DNA of 38,114 bases from JAYZAP01 sp964645285 (GTDB taxonomy: Bacteria; Pseudomonadota; Alphaproteobacteria; JAAXGF01): assembly GCA_964645285.1 (NCBI GenBank), contig CAZYDR010000024.1, forward strand, positions 1 to 38,114, read 5' to 3'. Each line of letters starts with the position of its first letter. Position 1 is the first letter of the stretch. Shown here in pieces: positions 7,230-15,497 of this stretch. The notes under the pieces were generated by a model. It ran no database searches. It saw only the letters and a program-made list of their open reading frames with translations, and was not told the DNA's origin. The translations under genes were made by a program, and so were the position numbers.

Positions 7230-8450
7230 ATGACGACCCAGACGATCGACCAACGCCCTGGCATCGAACAACGCGAAGAAACCTGGCGCGAGCGCACCCG
7301 CATGGTGCGTGGCGGCACCCGTCGCACCGAGTTTGGCGAAACCAGCGAGGCTCTATTCCTCAATTCCGGCTTCGTCTACGACAGTCCGGAAACCGCCGCC
7401 GAGCGCTTCAAGGGCGACGACGACGGCTTCATCTATTCGCGCTACGGCAATCCCACCGTGGCCATGTTCGAGCGCCGCCTGGCGTTGCTTGAGGGCGCCG
7501 AGGCCTGCTTTGCCACGGCCACCGGCATGGCGGCGGTGAATACGGCATTGATGAGCCTGCTGCACGCCGGCGATCACGTGGTGTCGTCGCGGGCCTTGTT
7601 CGGCTCCTGCGCCTACATCATCGCCGAGCTATTGCCGCGCTACGGCATTGAGACCAGCTTCGTCGACGGTCCCGACCTGGACCAGTGGTGCGCCGCCATG
7701 CGACCCAACACCAAGGTGGTGTTCTTCGAAACTCCGGCCAATCCGACCACCGAGTTGATCGACATCGCCGCGGTTGCCGAGATTGCCCACGACGGCGGCG
7801 CCCGAGTGGTGGTCGATAATGTATTCGCCACGCCTATCCTGCAGCGTTGCCTATCGCTGGGCGCCGACGTGGTGGTTTACTCGGCGACCAAACACATAGA
7901 CGGTCAGGGCCGATGCCTGGGCGGCGCTATCCTGGGCAGCGAAGCCTATTACAAGGACGAACTGATGCCGCTGATGCGCCATACGGGCCCCAGCCTCAGC
8001 CCGTTCAATGCCTGGGTCATGCTCAAGGGTCTCGAGACCATGGATCTGCGCCTTGAGCCCATGTGCGCCAGTACCCTCGACATCGCCCGCCGCCTGGAGG
8101 CCAACAACCGGGTCAGCTATGTGCGTCACCCAAGCCTCGACAGCCACCCCCAGCGCGCCCTGGCGCAGCGCCAGATGTCCCATGGCGGCACGGTGCTGGC
8201 CTTTGTTCTGCCCGACGGCCGCGAGACCTCGTTTCGCTTCCTCAAGGCCCTGGAGATGATCGATATTTCAAACAACCTGGGCGACACCAAGACCCTAATC
8301 ACCCATCCGGCGAGCACCACGCACCAACGGCTCAAGCCCGAGGAACGGCAAGCGGTCGGCATTGGCGAGGGGCTACTGCGGCTATCGGTCGGCCTTGAGG
8401 ACGTGGAAGATATCGCCGACGATCTGGCTCGGGGCTTCGCGGCGATCTAG
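7230..8450 (+). CDS. metZ: O-succinylhomoserine sulfhydrylase
   Basis: A 406-residue PLP enzyme of the Cys/Met metabolism family. It makes homocysteine directly from O-succinylhomoserine and sulfide in methionine synthesis. The PLP lysine is in YSATKHIDGQGR (about K221), and the family stretches YSRYGNPTVAMFE and FFETPANPTTELID are present. The start at 7230 has a ribosome binding site (CGGGAGA) seven bases upstream. The SAM-II riboswitch upstream supports a methionine role rather than cystathionine chemistry. The length is normal and the gene stands alone. Confidence 0.95.
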   Translation: MTTQTIDQRPGIEQREETWRERTRMVRGGTRRTEFGETSEALFLNSGFVYDSPETAAERFKGDDDGFIYSRYGNPTVAMFERRLALLEGAEACFATATGMAAVNTALMSLLHAGDHVVSSRALFGSCAYIIAELLPRYGIETSFVDGPDLDQWCAAMRPNTKVVFFETPANPTTELIDIAAVAEIAHDGGARVVVDNVFATPILQRCLSLGADVVVYSATKHIDGQGRCLGGAILGSEAYYKDELMPLMRHTGPSLSPFNAWVMLKGLETMDLRLEPMCASTLDIARRLEANNRVSYVRHPSLDSHPQRALAQRQMSHGGTVLAFVLPDGRETSFRFLKALEMIDISNNLGDTKTLITHPASTTHQRLKPEERQAVGIGEGLLRLSVGLEDVEDIADDLARGFAAI

Positions 8451-8603
8451 TGGATAGAATTAAACATAGGGTACCCCTACGATCCCCAATCACGGTTTCT
8501 CGGCAGGAGAGCACCCGCCGGCGATGCTTTCTCGAAATTGTAGAAGAAGACGTAGGGGAACGGTCATCGCGGAAGCTGCCCGCGGTGTGATCAGGAGGGT
8601 GCC

Positions 8604-8794
8604 ATGTTGCTTGCGCATTTCTTAAGTCGAACGATCAAGTTCGGTCGGTTCACCGTGGTAGACGCAGATGGCCGCGTCCATCATTTCGGTTCCGACGACG
8701 GCGGACCTATGACGACGTCAGCGTGTTTCGCGCCGCCGCCTTCGAGCGCGCCCGGCCGTGGCTCGATACCGCCGAGCGCCGGCCCAACCTGTAG
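8604..8794 (+). pseudogene. Remnant of a cyclopropane-fatty-acid synthase-like gene
   Basis: A strong ribosome binding site (AGGAGG at 8593) leads into an ATG and 35 codons resembling the N-terminus of cyclopropane-fatty-acyl-phospholipid synthase-like methyltransferases (LLAHFLSRTIKFGRFTVVDA then DGRVHHFG). After about 8708 the open frame becomes Pro/Ser-rich and non-coding in character, while another frame gives YDDVSVFRAAAFERARPWLD and runs to a stop at 8792-8794, just before betA. The region reads as a gene start joined to an unrelated or frameshifted end after a deletion. The family assignment rests on a short stretch. The 153 bases between metZ and this remnant show only a weak inverted repeat (CCCCTACG at 8474, CGTAGGGG at 8551). 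Confidence 0.5.
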
Positions 8795-8809
8795 ACCCGG
8801 AGGCGCGTC

Positions 8810-10477
8810 ATGACCGAAGATAGGATCTTTGATTATGTCATTGTCGGCGCTGGATCGGCGGGTTGCGTCCTGGCCCGGCGACTGACCGAGGACGACGACG
8901 TCAGCGTATTGCTGCTCGAGGCCGGGCCGTGGGACAAGAACATCATCCTGGAAATGCCGGCGGCGTTATCGATGCCCCTGCAGGATGACCGCTTCAACTG
9001 GGACTACATGTCGCAGCCCGAGCCTTACATGGACAACCGCCAAATGATCTGTCCGCGCGGTCGGGTGGTCGGCGGCTCGTCATCGATCAACGGTCTGGCC
9101 TATGTGCGGGGCAATGCCCTCGACTACGACACCTGGGCTAGGGCTAGCAACTCCCTGGCCCACTGGTCCTATGCCCATTGCCTGCCCTACTTCATCAAGG
9201 CGGAAAACTATGAAGGCGGCGGCGATCCCGCCTACCGGGGCCAGGGCGGGCCGCTCAACGTGGTTCGCGGTGGTCGCAAAAAACCCATGTACGACGCCTT
9301 CATCGAGGCCGGCGTCGAGGCCGGCTACCCCCGCACCCAGGACCAGAACGGCTACCAGCACGAGGGCTTCGGCCCCATGGACATGACGGTTCGCGGTGGC
9401 CAGCGGGGCAGCGCCGCGCGGGGCTATCTCTATCCCGCTCTCAAGCGCCCCAATCTCACACTCGAGGTCAAGGTGCTGGCGACAAAGATCCTGTTCGACG
9501 GCAAGCGCGCCAGCGGCGTCGAGTACCAGCAGGACGGCCAAACCCGCACCGCCCGCGCGGCACGCGAGGTTATCCTCTGCGGCGGCGTCATCAACTCGGC
9601 TCAGCTTCTCATGCTGTCGGGTATCGGTAACGGCGCCGAACTCAAAGACCACGGCATCGACATGGTCCATGACCTGCCCGGCGTCGGCGAGAACCTCCAG
9701 GACCACCTGGACCTGGCGCTGCAGTACGAATGCACCCAGCCGATCAGTCTGTACCCGGCTAGCAAGCCCCTGGGCCGGCTCATGGTCGGCTTGCAGTGGA
9801 TGCTGTTCCGCTCCGGGGTCGGCGCCTCCAACGCCTTCGAATCCGGCGGCTTTATCCGCTCACGGCCCGGTGTCGAGTTCCCCAACCTGCAGTACCACTT
9901 CATGCCCATCGCCATGAACTACGACGGCAGCCAGCCCATCGAGGGCCACGCCTTCCAGGTCCATATCAGCCAGATGCGCCCGGAGGCCCGGGGCCACATC
10001 AAGCTGCGCTCAAGGGACCCGCGCGAGCACCCAGCAATCCAGTTCAACTACTGCCAGACCGAGAGCGACCGCCAGGAGATGCGCGACGGCGTCCGCCTGA
10101 CCCGCGAGATCGTCGGCCAGCCAGCCATGGACCCCTACCGGGGCCGCGAGCTGGCGCCCGGCGACGAGGTCCAGAGCGATGATGAGATCGACGCCTTCGT
10201 ACGGTCCAGGGGCGAGACCGAATTCCATGCCTCCTGTTCGTGCAAGATGGGCGCCGACGACATGGCGGTGGTCGATGGTGACCTCAAGGTCCACGGCATG
10301 GATAGCTTACGCGTGGTTGATGCCTCGATGATGCCCCACGTAGTCGCCGCCAACCTCAACGCCACGGTCATCATGATCGCCGAAAAGGCCGCCGACGCTA
10401 TCCGTGGCCGCGCACCCCTGCCGGCCTCTGAAGCGCCGGTCTACCGGGCCGACAACTGGCGAACGGCGCAGCGCTGA
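8810..10477 (+). CDS. betA: Choline dehydrogenase-like GMC oxidoreductase (BetA type)
   Basis: A 555-residue flavoprotein of the glucose-methanol-choline family. BetA oxidises choline to betaine aldehyde in glycine betaine synthesis. The FAD-binding motif VGAGSAG is at residues 12-18, the GMC signature around RGRVVGGSSSINGLAYVRGN, and the catalytic His in FHASCSCKMG, with NLNATVIM near the C-terminus. Length and several long stretches (GYPRTQDQNGYQHEGFGPMD) match E. coli BetA closely. The start is preceded by CGGAGG. No betB or betI is adjacent, so the substrate may be another alcohol. The BASS transporter gene follows after 48 bases and might be co-expressed. Confidence 0.88.
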   Translation: MTEDRIFDYVIVGAGSAGCVLARRLTEDDDVSVLLLEAGPWDKNIILEMPAALSMPLQDDRFNWDYMSQPEPYMDNRQMICPRGRVVGGSSSINGLAYVRGNALDYDTWARASNSLAHWSYAHCLPYFIKAENYEGGGDPAYRGQGGPLNVVRGGRKKPMYDAFIEAGVEAGYPRTQDQNGYQHEGFGPMDMTVRGGQRGSAARGYLYPALKRPNLTLEVKVLATKILFDGKRASGVEYQQDGQTRTARAAREVILCGGVINSAQLLMLSGIGNGAELKDHGIDMVHDLPGVGENLQDHLDLALQYECTQPISLYPASKPLGRLMVGLQWMLFRSGVGASNAFESGGFIRSRPGVEFPNLQYHFMPIAMNYDGSQPIEGHAFQVHISQMRPEARGHIKLRSRDPREHPAIQFNYCQTESDRQEMRDGVRLTREIVGQPAMDPYRGRELAPGDEVQSDDEIDAFVRSRGETEFHASCSCKMGADDMAVVDGDLKVHGMDSLRVVDASMMPHVVAANLNATVIMIAEKAADAIRGRAPLPASEAPVYRADNWRTAQR

Positions 10478-10525
10478 GCACGGTCCGGAACGAGTCTCTT
10501 TATGGATAACCGATAGGACACCGCC

Positions 10526-11398
10526 ATGGGTATCGTAACCAACGTCATTCTGCCACTCGCGCTGGCGTTCATAATGTTCGCCCTCGGACTCGGGCTGACG
10601 GTGCGCGACTTCGCCCGTGTCGCCCGCCAGCCGAAGGACTTTTTTGTCGGCGCGATTTCCCAGATTGTGCTGTTGCCCCTGGTCGGGTTCATCCTTGTGA
10701 CGATGTGGCCGGTGTCCCCGGAAATCGCCCTCGGTGTTATGATTATCGCGGCCGCGCCGGGTGGCGTGACGTCGAATTTGCTGACCGCATTCGGGCGCGG
10801 CGATGTGGCGCTGTCGATCTCACTGACGGCTGTGATCAGCCTCTTAAGCGTGTTGACCATCCCGCTGATCGTCGGCTTTTCCTATGGGCAATTCTTTGGT
10901 GAAGCCGCCAAAGGCGACGTATCGGTCGCACGGATCGCCATCAGCGTATTCCTGATCGTCACCGTTCCGGTCCTAATCGGCCTGGCGGTGCGCCACTACG
11001 CGGAGAGGTTCGCGAAACGCTTCGAGCCGGCGGCGCGGAAGATTTCAGCATTCCTGTTTGTCCTCGTCCTGCTGGGCGCCATATTTCAGGAGCGCAATAA
11101 TATCGTCGACTATTATGCGGAAGCTGGCCTGATCACCCTCATGCTGAACGTGGTGATGCTCGGACTCGCCTGGATGCTTGGCTCGCTGTTCGGCTCCGGC
11201 CGACCCCAGCGGATCGCCATTTCCATCGAGTGCGGGCTACAAAACGGAACCCTGGCGATCGTCGTCGCAACACTGCTGTTTGGCGGCGGCGCCGCGGTCA
11301 TTCCCGCCGCGACCTACAGCCTGACCATGTTCGCGACGTCGCTGATCTTCATCTACTTTTTGCGCCGGAACGCCGCGACCGATCCTGTCGCGACCTAA
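10526..11398 (+). CDS. Bile acid:sodium symporter (BASS) family transporter
   Basis: A 290-residue inner-membrane protein with nine to ten hydrophobic segments. BASS signatures are present: AAPGGVTSNLLTAFGRGDVA (about residues 75-94), a sodium-site region, and ECGLQNGTLAIVVATLLF (about 237-254). Family members import organic anions with sodium; the substrate is not indicated by sequence. The gene sits 48 bases after the choline dehydrogenase-like gene with its own ribosome binding site (ATAGGACACC), so it may be in that operon. Its stop is convergent with the small secreted protein gene three bases away. Confidence 0.92.
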   Translation: MGIVTNVILPLALAFIMFALGLGLTVRDFARVARQPKDFFVGAISQIVLLPLVGFILVTMWPVSPEIALGVMIIAAAPGGVTSNLLTAFGRGDVALSISLTAVISLLSVLTIPLIVGFSYGQFFGEAAKGDVSVARIAISVFLIVTVPVLIGLAVRHYAERFAKRFEPAARKISAFLFVLVLLGAIFQERNNIVDYYAEAGLITLMLNVVMLGLAWMLGSLFGSGRPQRIAISIECGLQNGTLAIVVATLLFGGGAAVIPAATYSLTMFATSLIFIYFLRRNAATDPVAT

Positions 11399-11401
11399 GG
11401 C

Positions 11402-11620
11402 TCAGGCTGTCAGGCTCGAGGTCCGGATCAGCTTGTTGTCTTTACCGTAACGCCGGTCCAACCAATTCCTGAACTCGTCGTTGGGCCGCGGGCCGAAGCC
11501 CTCGGCGAGCTCGGCTTCGATGACTGAGTCGCGAATCGCTTCCAGGTTGGCGGGGAACTCGGCACGGACCGAAGGCGTGGTCAGCACCGCAAAACAAACG
11601 ACTAAAACGGGGCGCCACAT
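11402..11620 (-). CDS. Small secreted protein of unknown function
   Basis: A 72-residue protein beginning MWRPVLVVCFAVLTT with a likely signal peptide cleaved after SVRA, leaving a mature peptide of about 52 residues that is rich in charged residues and ends RRYGKDNKLIRTSSLTA. An ATG at 11635 in the same frame would add five residues and overlap the end of the DUF1028 gene; either start makes the two genes translationally linked. The longer open frame beyond this start is antisense-like and not part of the gene. I recognise no family. Confidence 0.6.
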   Translation of the reverse strand: MWRPVLVVCFAVLTTPSVRAEFPANLEAIRDSVIEAELAEGFGPRPNDEFRNWLDRRYGKDNKLIRTSSLTA

Positions 11621-11624
11621 CACG

Positions 11625-12374
11625 TCAGTCACCATTTTCGGGAGCCGCCAGTTCCCAGTGGGACGCCCGGTCGATATGGGCCTGGGGATCGCGGCCGCGC
11701 AGTTCGTAATCCTCGCGCAGCGGCTCGCAGCGCCCGTAGAGTTCACGCAGGGCCTCGACCGCGTGGCCGTCGTAGTCGATGCGCAGATCGAGCACCGCCG
11801 TGCGCCCGCCGCCATAGACGAAGGCGTCGGCGTCGGCCTGGAACACCCGCACAAAGGCCGATAGCTCGGGATAATGGGCGCCCTCGGCGTCGGCCTGACC
11901 ACCGCCGTCGCGGCCGCCTTCGAGCGACCGGATCAGACGCTCGGCCAAATCCTCGCCGGGCCCGCCCGCAAAGCCCGCGGCCATGACCTCGACCGTGGCC
12001 GCCCCGGCCAGGGCATTGCCGAAGACCACGAAGCCGGGCCCGGCGATATGGCCTCGCCAGTGGCTCGAGCGGTCGCCGGTAAAGACCCAGCTGTCGCCGC
12101 CGCGCTCGATCACCGCGAGCTGGCGATAGGCCAGGCCCTTGTCCTTTTCGGCCAGCAGCGGCTCAAGCTCGTCCATGGGTGTGCCGGCGGCCAGTAGGTC
12201 GGCGGCCTCGTAGCCGAGACCGGGCCGCGCCACCGCCTGGGACGCCACCATCCACTCGCGTCCTCCGGCCTGAACCCGCTGACCGAGGCGAGCACCCACG
12301 GCAATCGACGTTGTTGCCGATGCGATACCGATCTCGCCGGTCCGCTCACAAAATCCCATAACGCTGAATGTCAT
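11625..12374 (-). CDS. DUF1028 family protein
   Basis: A 249-residue protein with the DUF1028 pattern from its first residues: TFSVMGFCERTGEIGIASAT, then GARLGQRVQAGG and SQAVARPGLG. DUF1028 proteins resemble Ntn-type hydrolases and are often encoded beside amidohydrolase or uptake genes, but their reaction is not settled. The C-terminal part has a region suited to ligand binding (VFQADADAFVYGGGRTAVLD). There is no signal peptide. It is divergently transcribed from the dehydratase-like gene with 64 bases between them, so the two may share regulation. Confidence 0.88.
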   Translation of the reverse strand: MTFSVMGFCERTGEIGIASATTSIAVGARLGQRVQAGGREWMVASQAVARPGLGYEAADLLAAGTPMDELEPLLAEKDKGLAYRQLAVIERGGDSWVFTGDRSSHWRGHIAGPGFVVFGNALAGAATVEVMAAGFAGGPGEDLAERLIRSLEGGRDGGGQADAEGAHYPELSAFVRVFQADADAFVYGGGRTAVLDLRIDYDGHAVEALRELYGRCEPLREDYELRGRDPQAHIDRASHWELAAPENGD

Positions 12375-12438
12375 CGATTACCCTCTTACGCGCTGTACAG
12401 TAGACGTAACCCATAATAGCGAATTTCGGAGCGAGGCC

Positions 12439-13449
12439 ATGGACATTGCGACACCCCCGGTGACTCTGGACCAAATCGAGGCGGCAGCGGAACGAATCAA
12501 GGGCCGGGTACGGCGCACGCCCTGTATTCACAGCCGCTTCAACCTGGCCCCCCTGGGCGCTGGCGAGCTGTTGCTCAAGCTCGAATGCCTCCAGGTCACC
12601 GGCTCGTTCAAGGCGCGCGGCGCCAGCAACGCAATCCTGTCCTTGGGCGAGGCGGCGGTGAAGCGCGGCGTAATTACCGCCTCGGGCGGCAACCACGGCC
12701 TGGCGGTGGCCTACGCCGGCCACGCATCGGAAACCTCGGCATTGATCTACCTGCCCGAGATCACGCCCAAGGCCAAGGCCGACAAGCTGCGCGCCTGGGG
12801 CGCCGAGGTGGTTATCGAGGGTGCCGTGTGGGACGACGCCAATGATGCCGCCCTGGCCCGCGCCGAGCGCGACGGCCTGACCTACATCCACCCCTTCGCC
12901 GACCCTTTGGTAATCGCCGGCCAGGGCACCGCCGGACGCGAGATGCTCAAGCAATCGCCGGACATCGACGTCATGATCGTGGCCATCGGCGGCGGCGGCC
13001 TGATCTCGGGCATCGCCACGGCGGCCAAGGCGATCAAGCCCGGTATCAAGATCATCGGCGTCGAGCCCGTGGGCGCGCCGACCCTGACCACCAGCTTGGC
13101 GGCGGGCGCGGTGACCACCCTGCCTTTGATCAACACCGACGCGGTCACCCTGGCGCCCCGGCGCAGCGCCGATATCAACCTCGGCATCATTCGCGACAAC
13201 GTCGACGAGATCGTGCTGGTCGATGACGAGGCTATGCGGAAAGCCGCCCAATGGCTGTGGTTTGAAGCCGGCATCGCCGCCGAACTCTCGGGCGCGGCAT
13301 CTGTAGCAGCGATTCAAACCGGCAAGATCGAGGTGCCCGAAGGCGCCGCCGTCGCCGCCGTGATCTGCGGCGCTGGAATCGATGGCGTTAGCGAAGCGGC
13401 GTTATTTCGGAAAGCGCGTTCAAGCGCCACGCGGGCTCCCGCCCCATAA
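12439..13449 (+). CDS. Threonine/serine dehydratase-like PLP enzyme
   Basis: A 336-residue fold-type II PLP enzyme. The PLP lysine is K58 in TGSFKARGA. SGGNHG (about 82-87) and the phosphate-binding loop GGGGLISG (about 181-188) are intact. Family members deaminate threonine or serine, or hydroxy-amino acids such as hydroxyaspartate; there is no ACT regulatory domain, so a catabolic role is likely. The last twelve residues (KARSSATRAPAP) and the stop codon are encoded by the left end of a dispersed intergenic repeat, so the natural C-terminus was probably replaced when that element inserted. The exact substrate is unknown. Confidence 0.88.
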   Translation: MDIATPPVTLDQIEAAAERIKGRVRRTPCIHSRFNLAPLGAGELLLKLECLQVTGSFKARGASNAILSLGEAAVKRGVITASGGNHGLAVAYAGHASETSALIYLPEITPKAKADKLRAWGAEVVIEGAVWDDANDAALARAERDGLTYIHPFADPLVIAGQGTAGREMLKQSPDIDVMIVAIGGGGLISGIATAAKAIKPGIKIIGVEPVGAPTLTTSLAAGAVTTLPLINTDAVTLAPRRSADINLGIIRDNVDEIVLVDDEAMRKAAQWLWFEAGIAAELSGAASVAAIQTGKIEVPEGAAVAAVICGAGIDGVSEAALFRKARSSATRAPAP

Positions 13450-13575
13450 GCGGCGACGCGCAGTCGCGCTTGCCAGCGGTCAAAGGGCCGACCGCTGGAA
13501 TTCTTCCTATTCTCTTTCAGCCCCCGACCAGGGGCCGCCAATCGTTTGGCGGGGGCCGGCGTGGTAATTGAACGC
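13411..13575. repeat. Palindromic intergenic repeat, copy A
   Basis: About 165 bases bounded by inverted ends (GCGTTCAA at 13416-13423 and TTGAACGC at 13568-13575; the similarity extends inward through CCACGC..GGC). It contains a hairpin CCAGCGGTC / GACCGCTGG (13473-13498) and a hairpin CGCCAA-TCGT-TTGGCG near its right end. It overlaps the last codons of the dehydratase-like gene and ends five bases before the stop of the convergent ThDP gene. Copies B, C and D lie at 15283, 17451 and 18523. Confidence 0.85.
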
Positions 13576-13580
13576 CCCTA

Positions 13581-15254
13581 CTAAGAATCCCCACCGCCAA
13601 TATAGGCGGTGGGTGCTTGGGCCGTGATGTCGCTGGCGATATCGACCACATAGGGTTTGCCGCTGGCCAGCGCTGTATCGAGTGCACCTCGGATGTCGGC
13701 CGGATCGGTGACTTTCACGCCGTCAGCGCCCATGGCCCGGGCGATATCGACGAAGCTGGCGTCGTTGAACTTCCAGGTATCGCCGTGGACATCCTGCTCC
13801 ATGCCCTGGTTCAGCGCCCCGTTGTTGTTGACCAGGAAGACCACCGCCGCGTTCCACCGCACCGCGGTCTCGATTTCCGCGATGTGGTACCAGAAGCCGC
13901 CGTCGCCGCTGAACATGACCACCGGGCGGTCCGGCGCGGCGAGCTTGGCGCCGATCGACGCCGGCAAGCCCCAGCCCAGGGACCCGGCGGCCCGCAGGTA
14001 ACTGTGGCCCATACGGTCCCCGTCGCGGTTGAGATCGACGATGCCGCCGGTCCACATGCCGGCGTGGCCGGTATCGGAGACCAGGATGGCGTCCGCCGGC
14101 AACCATTCGCTGAGTTCCCGGCAAATGCGCTCGGGCCGGATCGGCTGGGCGTCGGAGTCCATGAAGCCGGCCATCTTGACCCGCCAGTCGGCTACCAACT
14201 CGGCGGCCCGCGCGATCCATGGGGCGCGGCTGGCGGCGCTGGCGCCATCGGCGCGGGCGACCATGACCTCCAGGGTCGCCCGGGCATCACCCATGAGGGA
14301 CACGGTGCTGGGATAGTGGCGGCCCATTTCGGCGCCGTCGATGCCAAGCTGGATCACCGTGGTGCCGGCCGGCGGCAGGTGCCAATAGGCGGTGACCTGG
14401 CTCGCCGTGTGGCTGCCGATGAAGAACACCAGGTCGGCCTCGAGCAGGGCCCGGTTGGCGCTCTCCCGGGAATAGGTTCCGGGGACGCCGAGGTTGAGCG
14501 GATGACAGCCGGGCACCGTGTCCTTGGCGTTGAGCGCCGTGGCAATCGGGATCGCCAGACGTTCGGCCAGGGCCACGACTTGCGCACCGGCGCCCGAGGC
14601 GCGAACCCCGCCACCGGCGACGATCACCGGCCGCTCGGCCTCGGCCAGCAGGGCCAGGGCCTGGTCAATACCGTCACTGTCGGCCACCGGACGGTAGGGC
14701 GGCAATTGCTGGAATTGTTCCTCGATGATGACGTCGAGGTCGGCCTCGATGTTCTCGACCTCGGCGGCATGGCCGGCAATCTCGATCTGTACCGGCCCCG
14801 GTGTCCCCGAGGTGGCGGCGCGGAAGGCCTGGCGCAGGGCCTCGGGCAGCAACTCTGGATGCTCGACCCGTGTGTGTTCCTTGGTCACTTCCTGGAAGGC
14901 CGGGCGGTCGTAAACCTGCTGGTAGGTGCGACGATTGTAATGCTCGGACTCGGCGCCGCCGGTGATCGCCACCATGGGCGTATGGGCGAGCCACGGATCG
15001 CGCAGGCCCGCCGCCAGGTTGGAGGCGCCGATCATCTGGGCGAAACAAACTCCGGGGCGGCCGCTGACCCGGGCATAGGCGTCGGCCATATAGACGGCTG
15101 CCTTCTCGCCATGGGCCAGAATGCGCGATACCCGGTTACCCCGGCCCAACTCGGCCAGGGTTCCCATAAGCACGGCGGGAACCCAGAAAACATGGGTCAC
15201 GCCGCTACGTTCAAGAAACTCGGCGAGGCATCTGGCCCCGGTCATCTTTGCCAT
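13581..15254 (-). CDS. ThDP-dependent enzyme, acetolactate synthase-like
   Basis: A three-domain thiamine-diphosphate enzyme of about 557 residues. The conserved Glu of the pyrimidine domain is in LAHGEKAAVYMADAYARVSG, and the GDG...NN motif that binds magnesium and ThDP is at FSGDGGFWYH through VFLVNNNGA. Family members are acetolactate synthases, 2-oxoacid decarboxylases and sulfopyruvate/sulfoacetaldehyde enzymes; the substrate is not clear. I chose the start at 15254 (MAKMTGARC) because GGAGG lies eight bases upstream, while the upstream in-frame ATG at 15317 falls inside a repeat hairpin and would add an unnatural 21-residue leader. The next gene upstream on the strand is a class III aminotransferase, so the pair could process an amino acid and its keto acid. 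Confidence 0.9.
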   Translation of the reverse strand: MAKMTGARCLAEFLERSGVTHVFWVPAVLMGTLAELGRGNRVSRILAHGEKAAVYMADAYARVSGRPGVCFAQMIGASNLAAGLRDPWLAHTPMVAITGGAESEHYNRRTYQQVYDRPAFQEVTKEHTRVEHPELLPEALRQAFRAATSGTPGPVQIEIAGHAAEVENIEADLDVIIEEQFQQLPPYRPVADSDGIDQALALLAEAERPVIVAGGGVRASGAGAQVVALAERLAIPIATALNAKDTVPGCHPLNLGVPGTYSRESANRALLEADLVFFIGSHTASQVTAYWHLPPAGTTVIQLGIDGAEMGRHYPSTVSLMGDARATLEVMVARADGASAASRAPWIARAAELVADWRVKMAGFMDSDAQPIRPERICRELSEWLPADAILVSDTGHAGMWTGGIVDLNRDGDRMGHSYLRAAGSLGWGLPASIGAKLAAPDRPVVMFSGDGGFWYHIAEIETAVRWNAAVVFLVNNNGALNQGMEQDVHGDTWKFNDASFVDIARAMGADGVKVTDPADIRGALDTALASGKPYVVDIASDITAQAPTAYIGGGDS

Positions 15255-15282
15255 TAGGTCGTCCTCCGGTGGTCGCGTTATA

Positions 15283-15481
15283 CCATCGGCCATGAAGTAT
15301 GGCCGATGGGCGTTCACATCGCCACGCAGGCTCCCGCCGCATAAGCGGCGACCCGCGGTCGCGGGCTGAAAGAAAGCAGATTAGAACTTCCCCAGCGGTC
15401 ATTCCTTGACCGCTGGCAAGCGCAACCGCGCGTCGCCAACCGTTTGGCGGAAGCCCTGCGTGGCGCTTGAACGCGCTTTAA
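15283..15481. repeat. Palindromic intergenic repeat, copy B (full length)
   Basis: The most complete copy. It begins with the hairpin CCATCGGCCAT-GAAGT-ATGGCCGATGG (15283-15309), continues with GCGTTCAC..CCACGCAGGCTCCCGCC, a hairpin CGCCGC-ATAA-GCGGCG, CCCGC/GCGGG (15352-15365), and CCAGCGGTCA/TGACCGCTGG (15392-15416), then the reverse-oriented end CGCCAA-CCGT-TTGGCG and TTGAACGCGCTTTAA. It fills the gap between the ThDP and aminotransferase genes. Confidence 0.88.
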
Positions 15482-15497
15482 CAAAGAAACCGCCTCG

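Noticed and set aside
5502..7271. 589-codon open frame opposite fhs
   Set aside because: Antisense shadow of fhs, which is unmistakable; it also runs through the riboswitch region.
8474..8558. Mobile element ends (CCCCTACG / CGTAGGGG)
   Set aside because: Eight-base inverted repeat 70 bases apart, with no target duplication or transposase.
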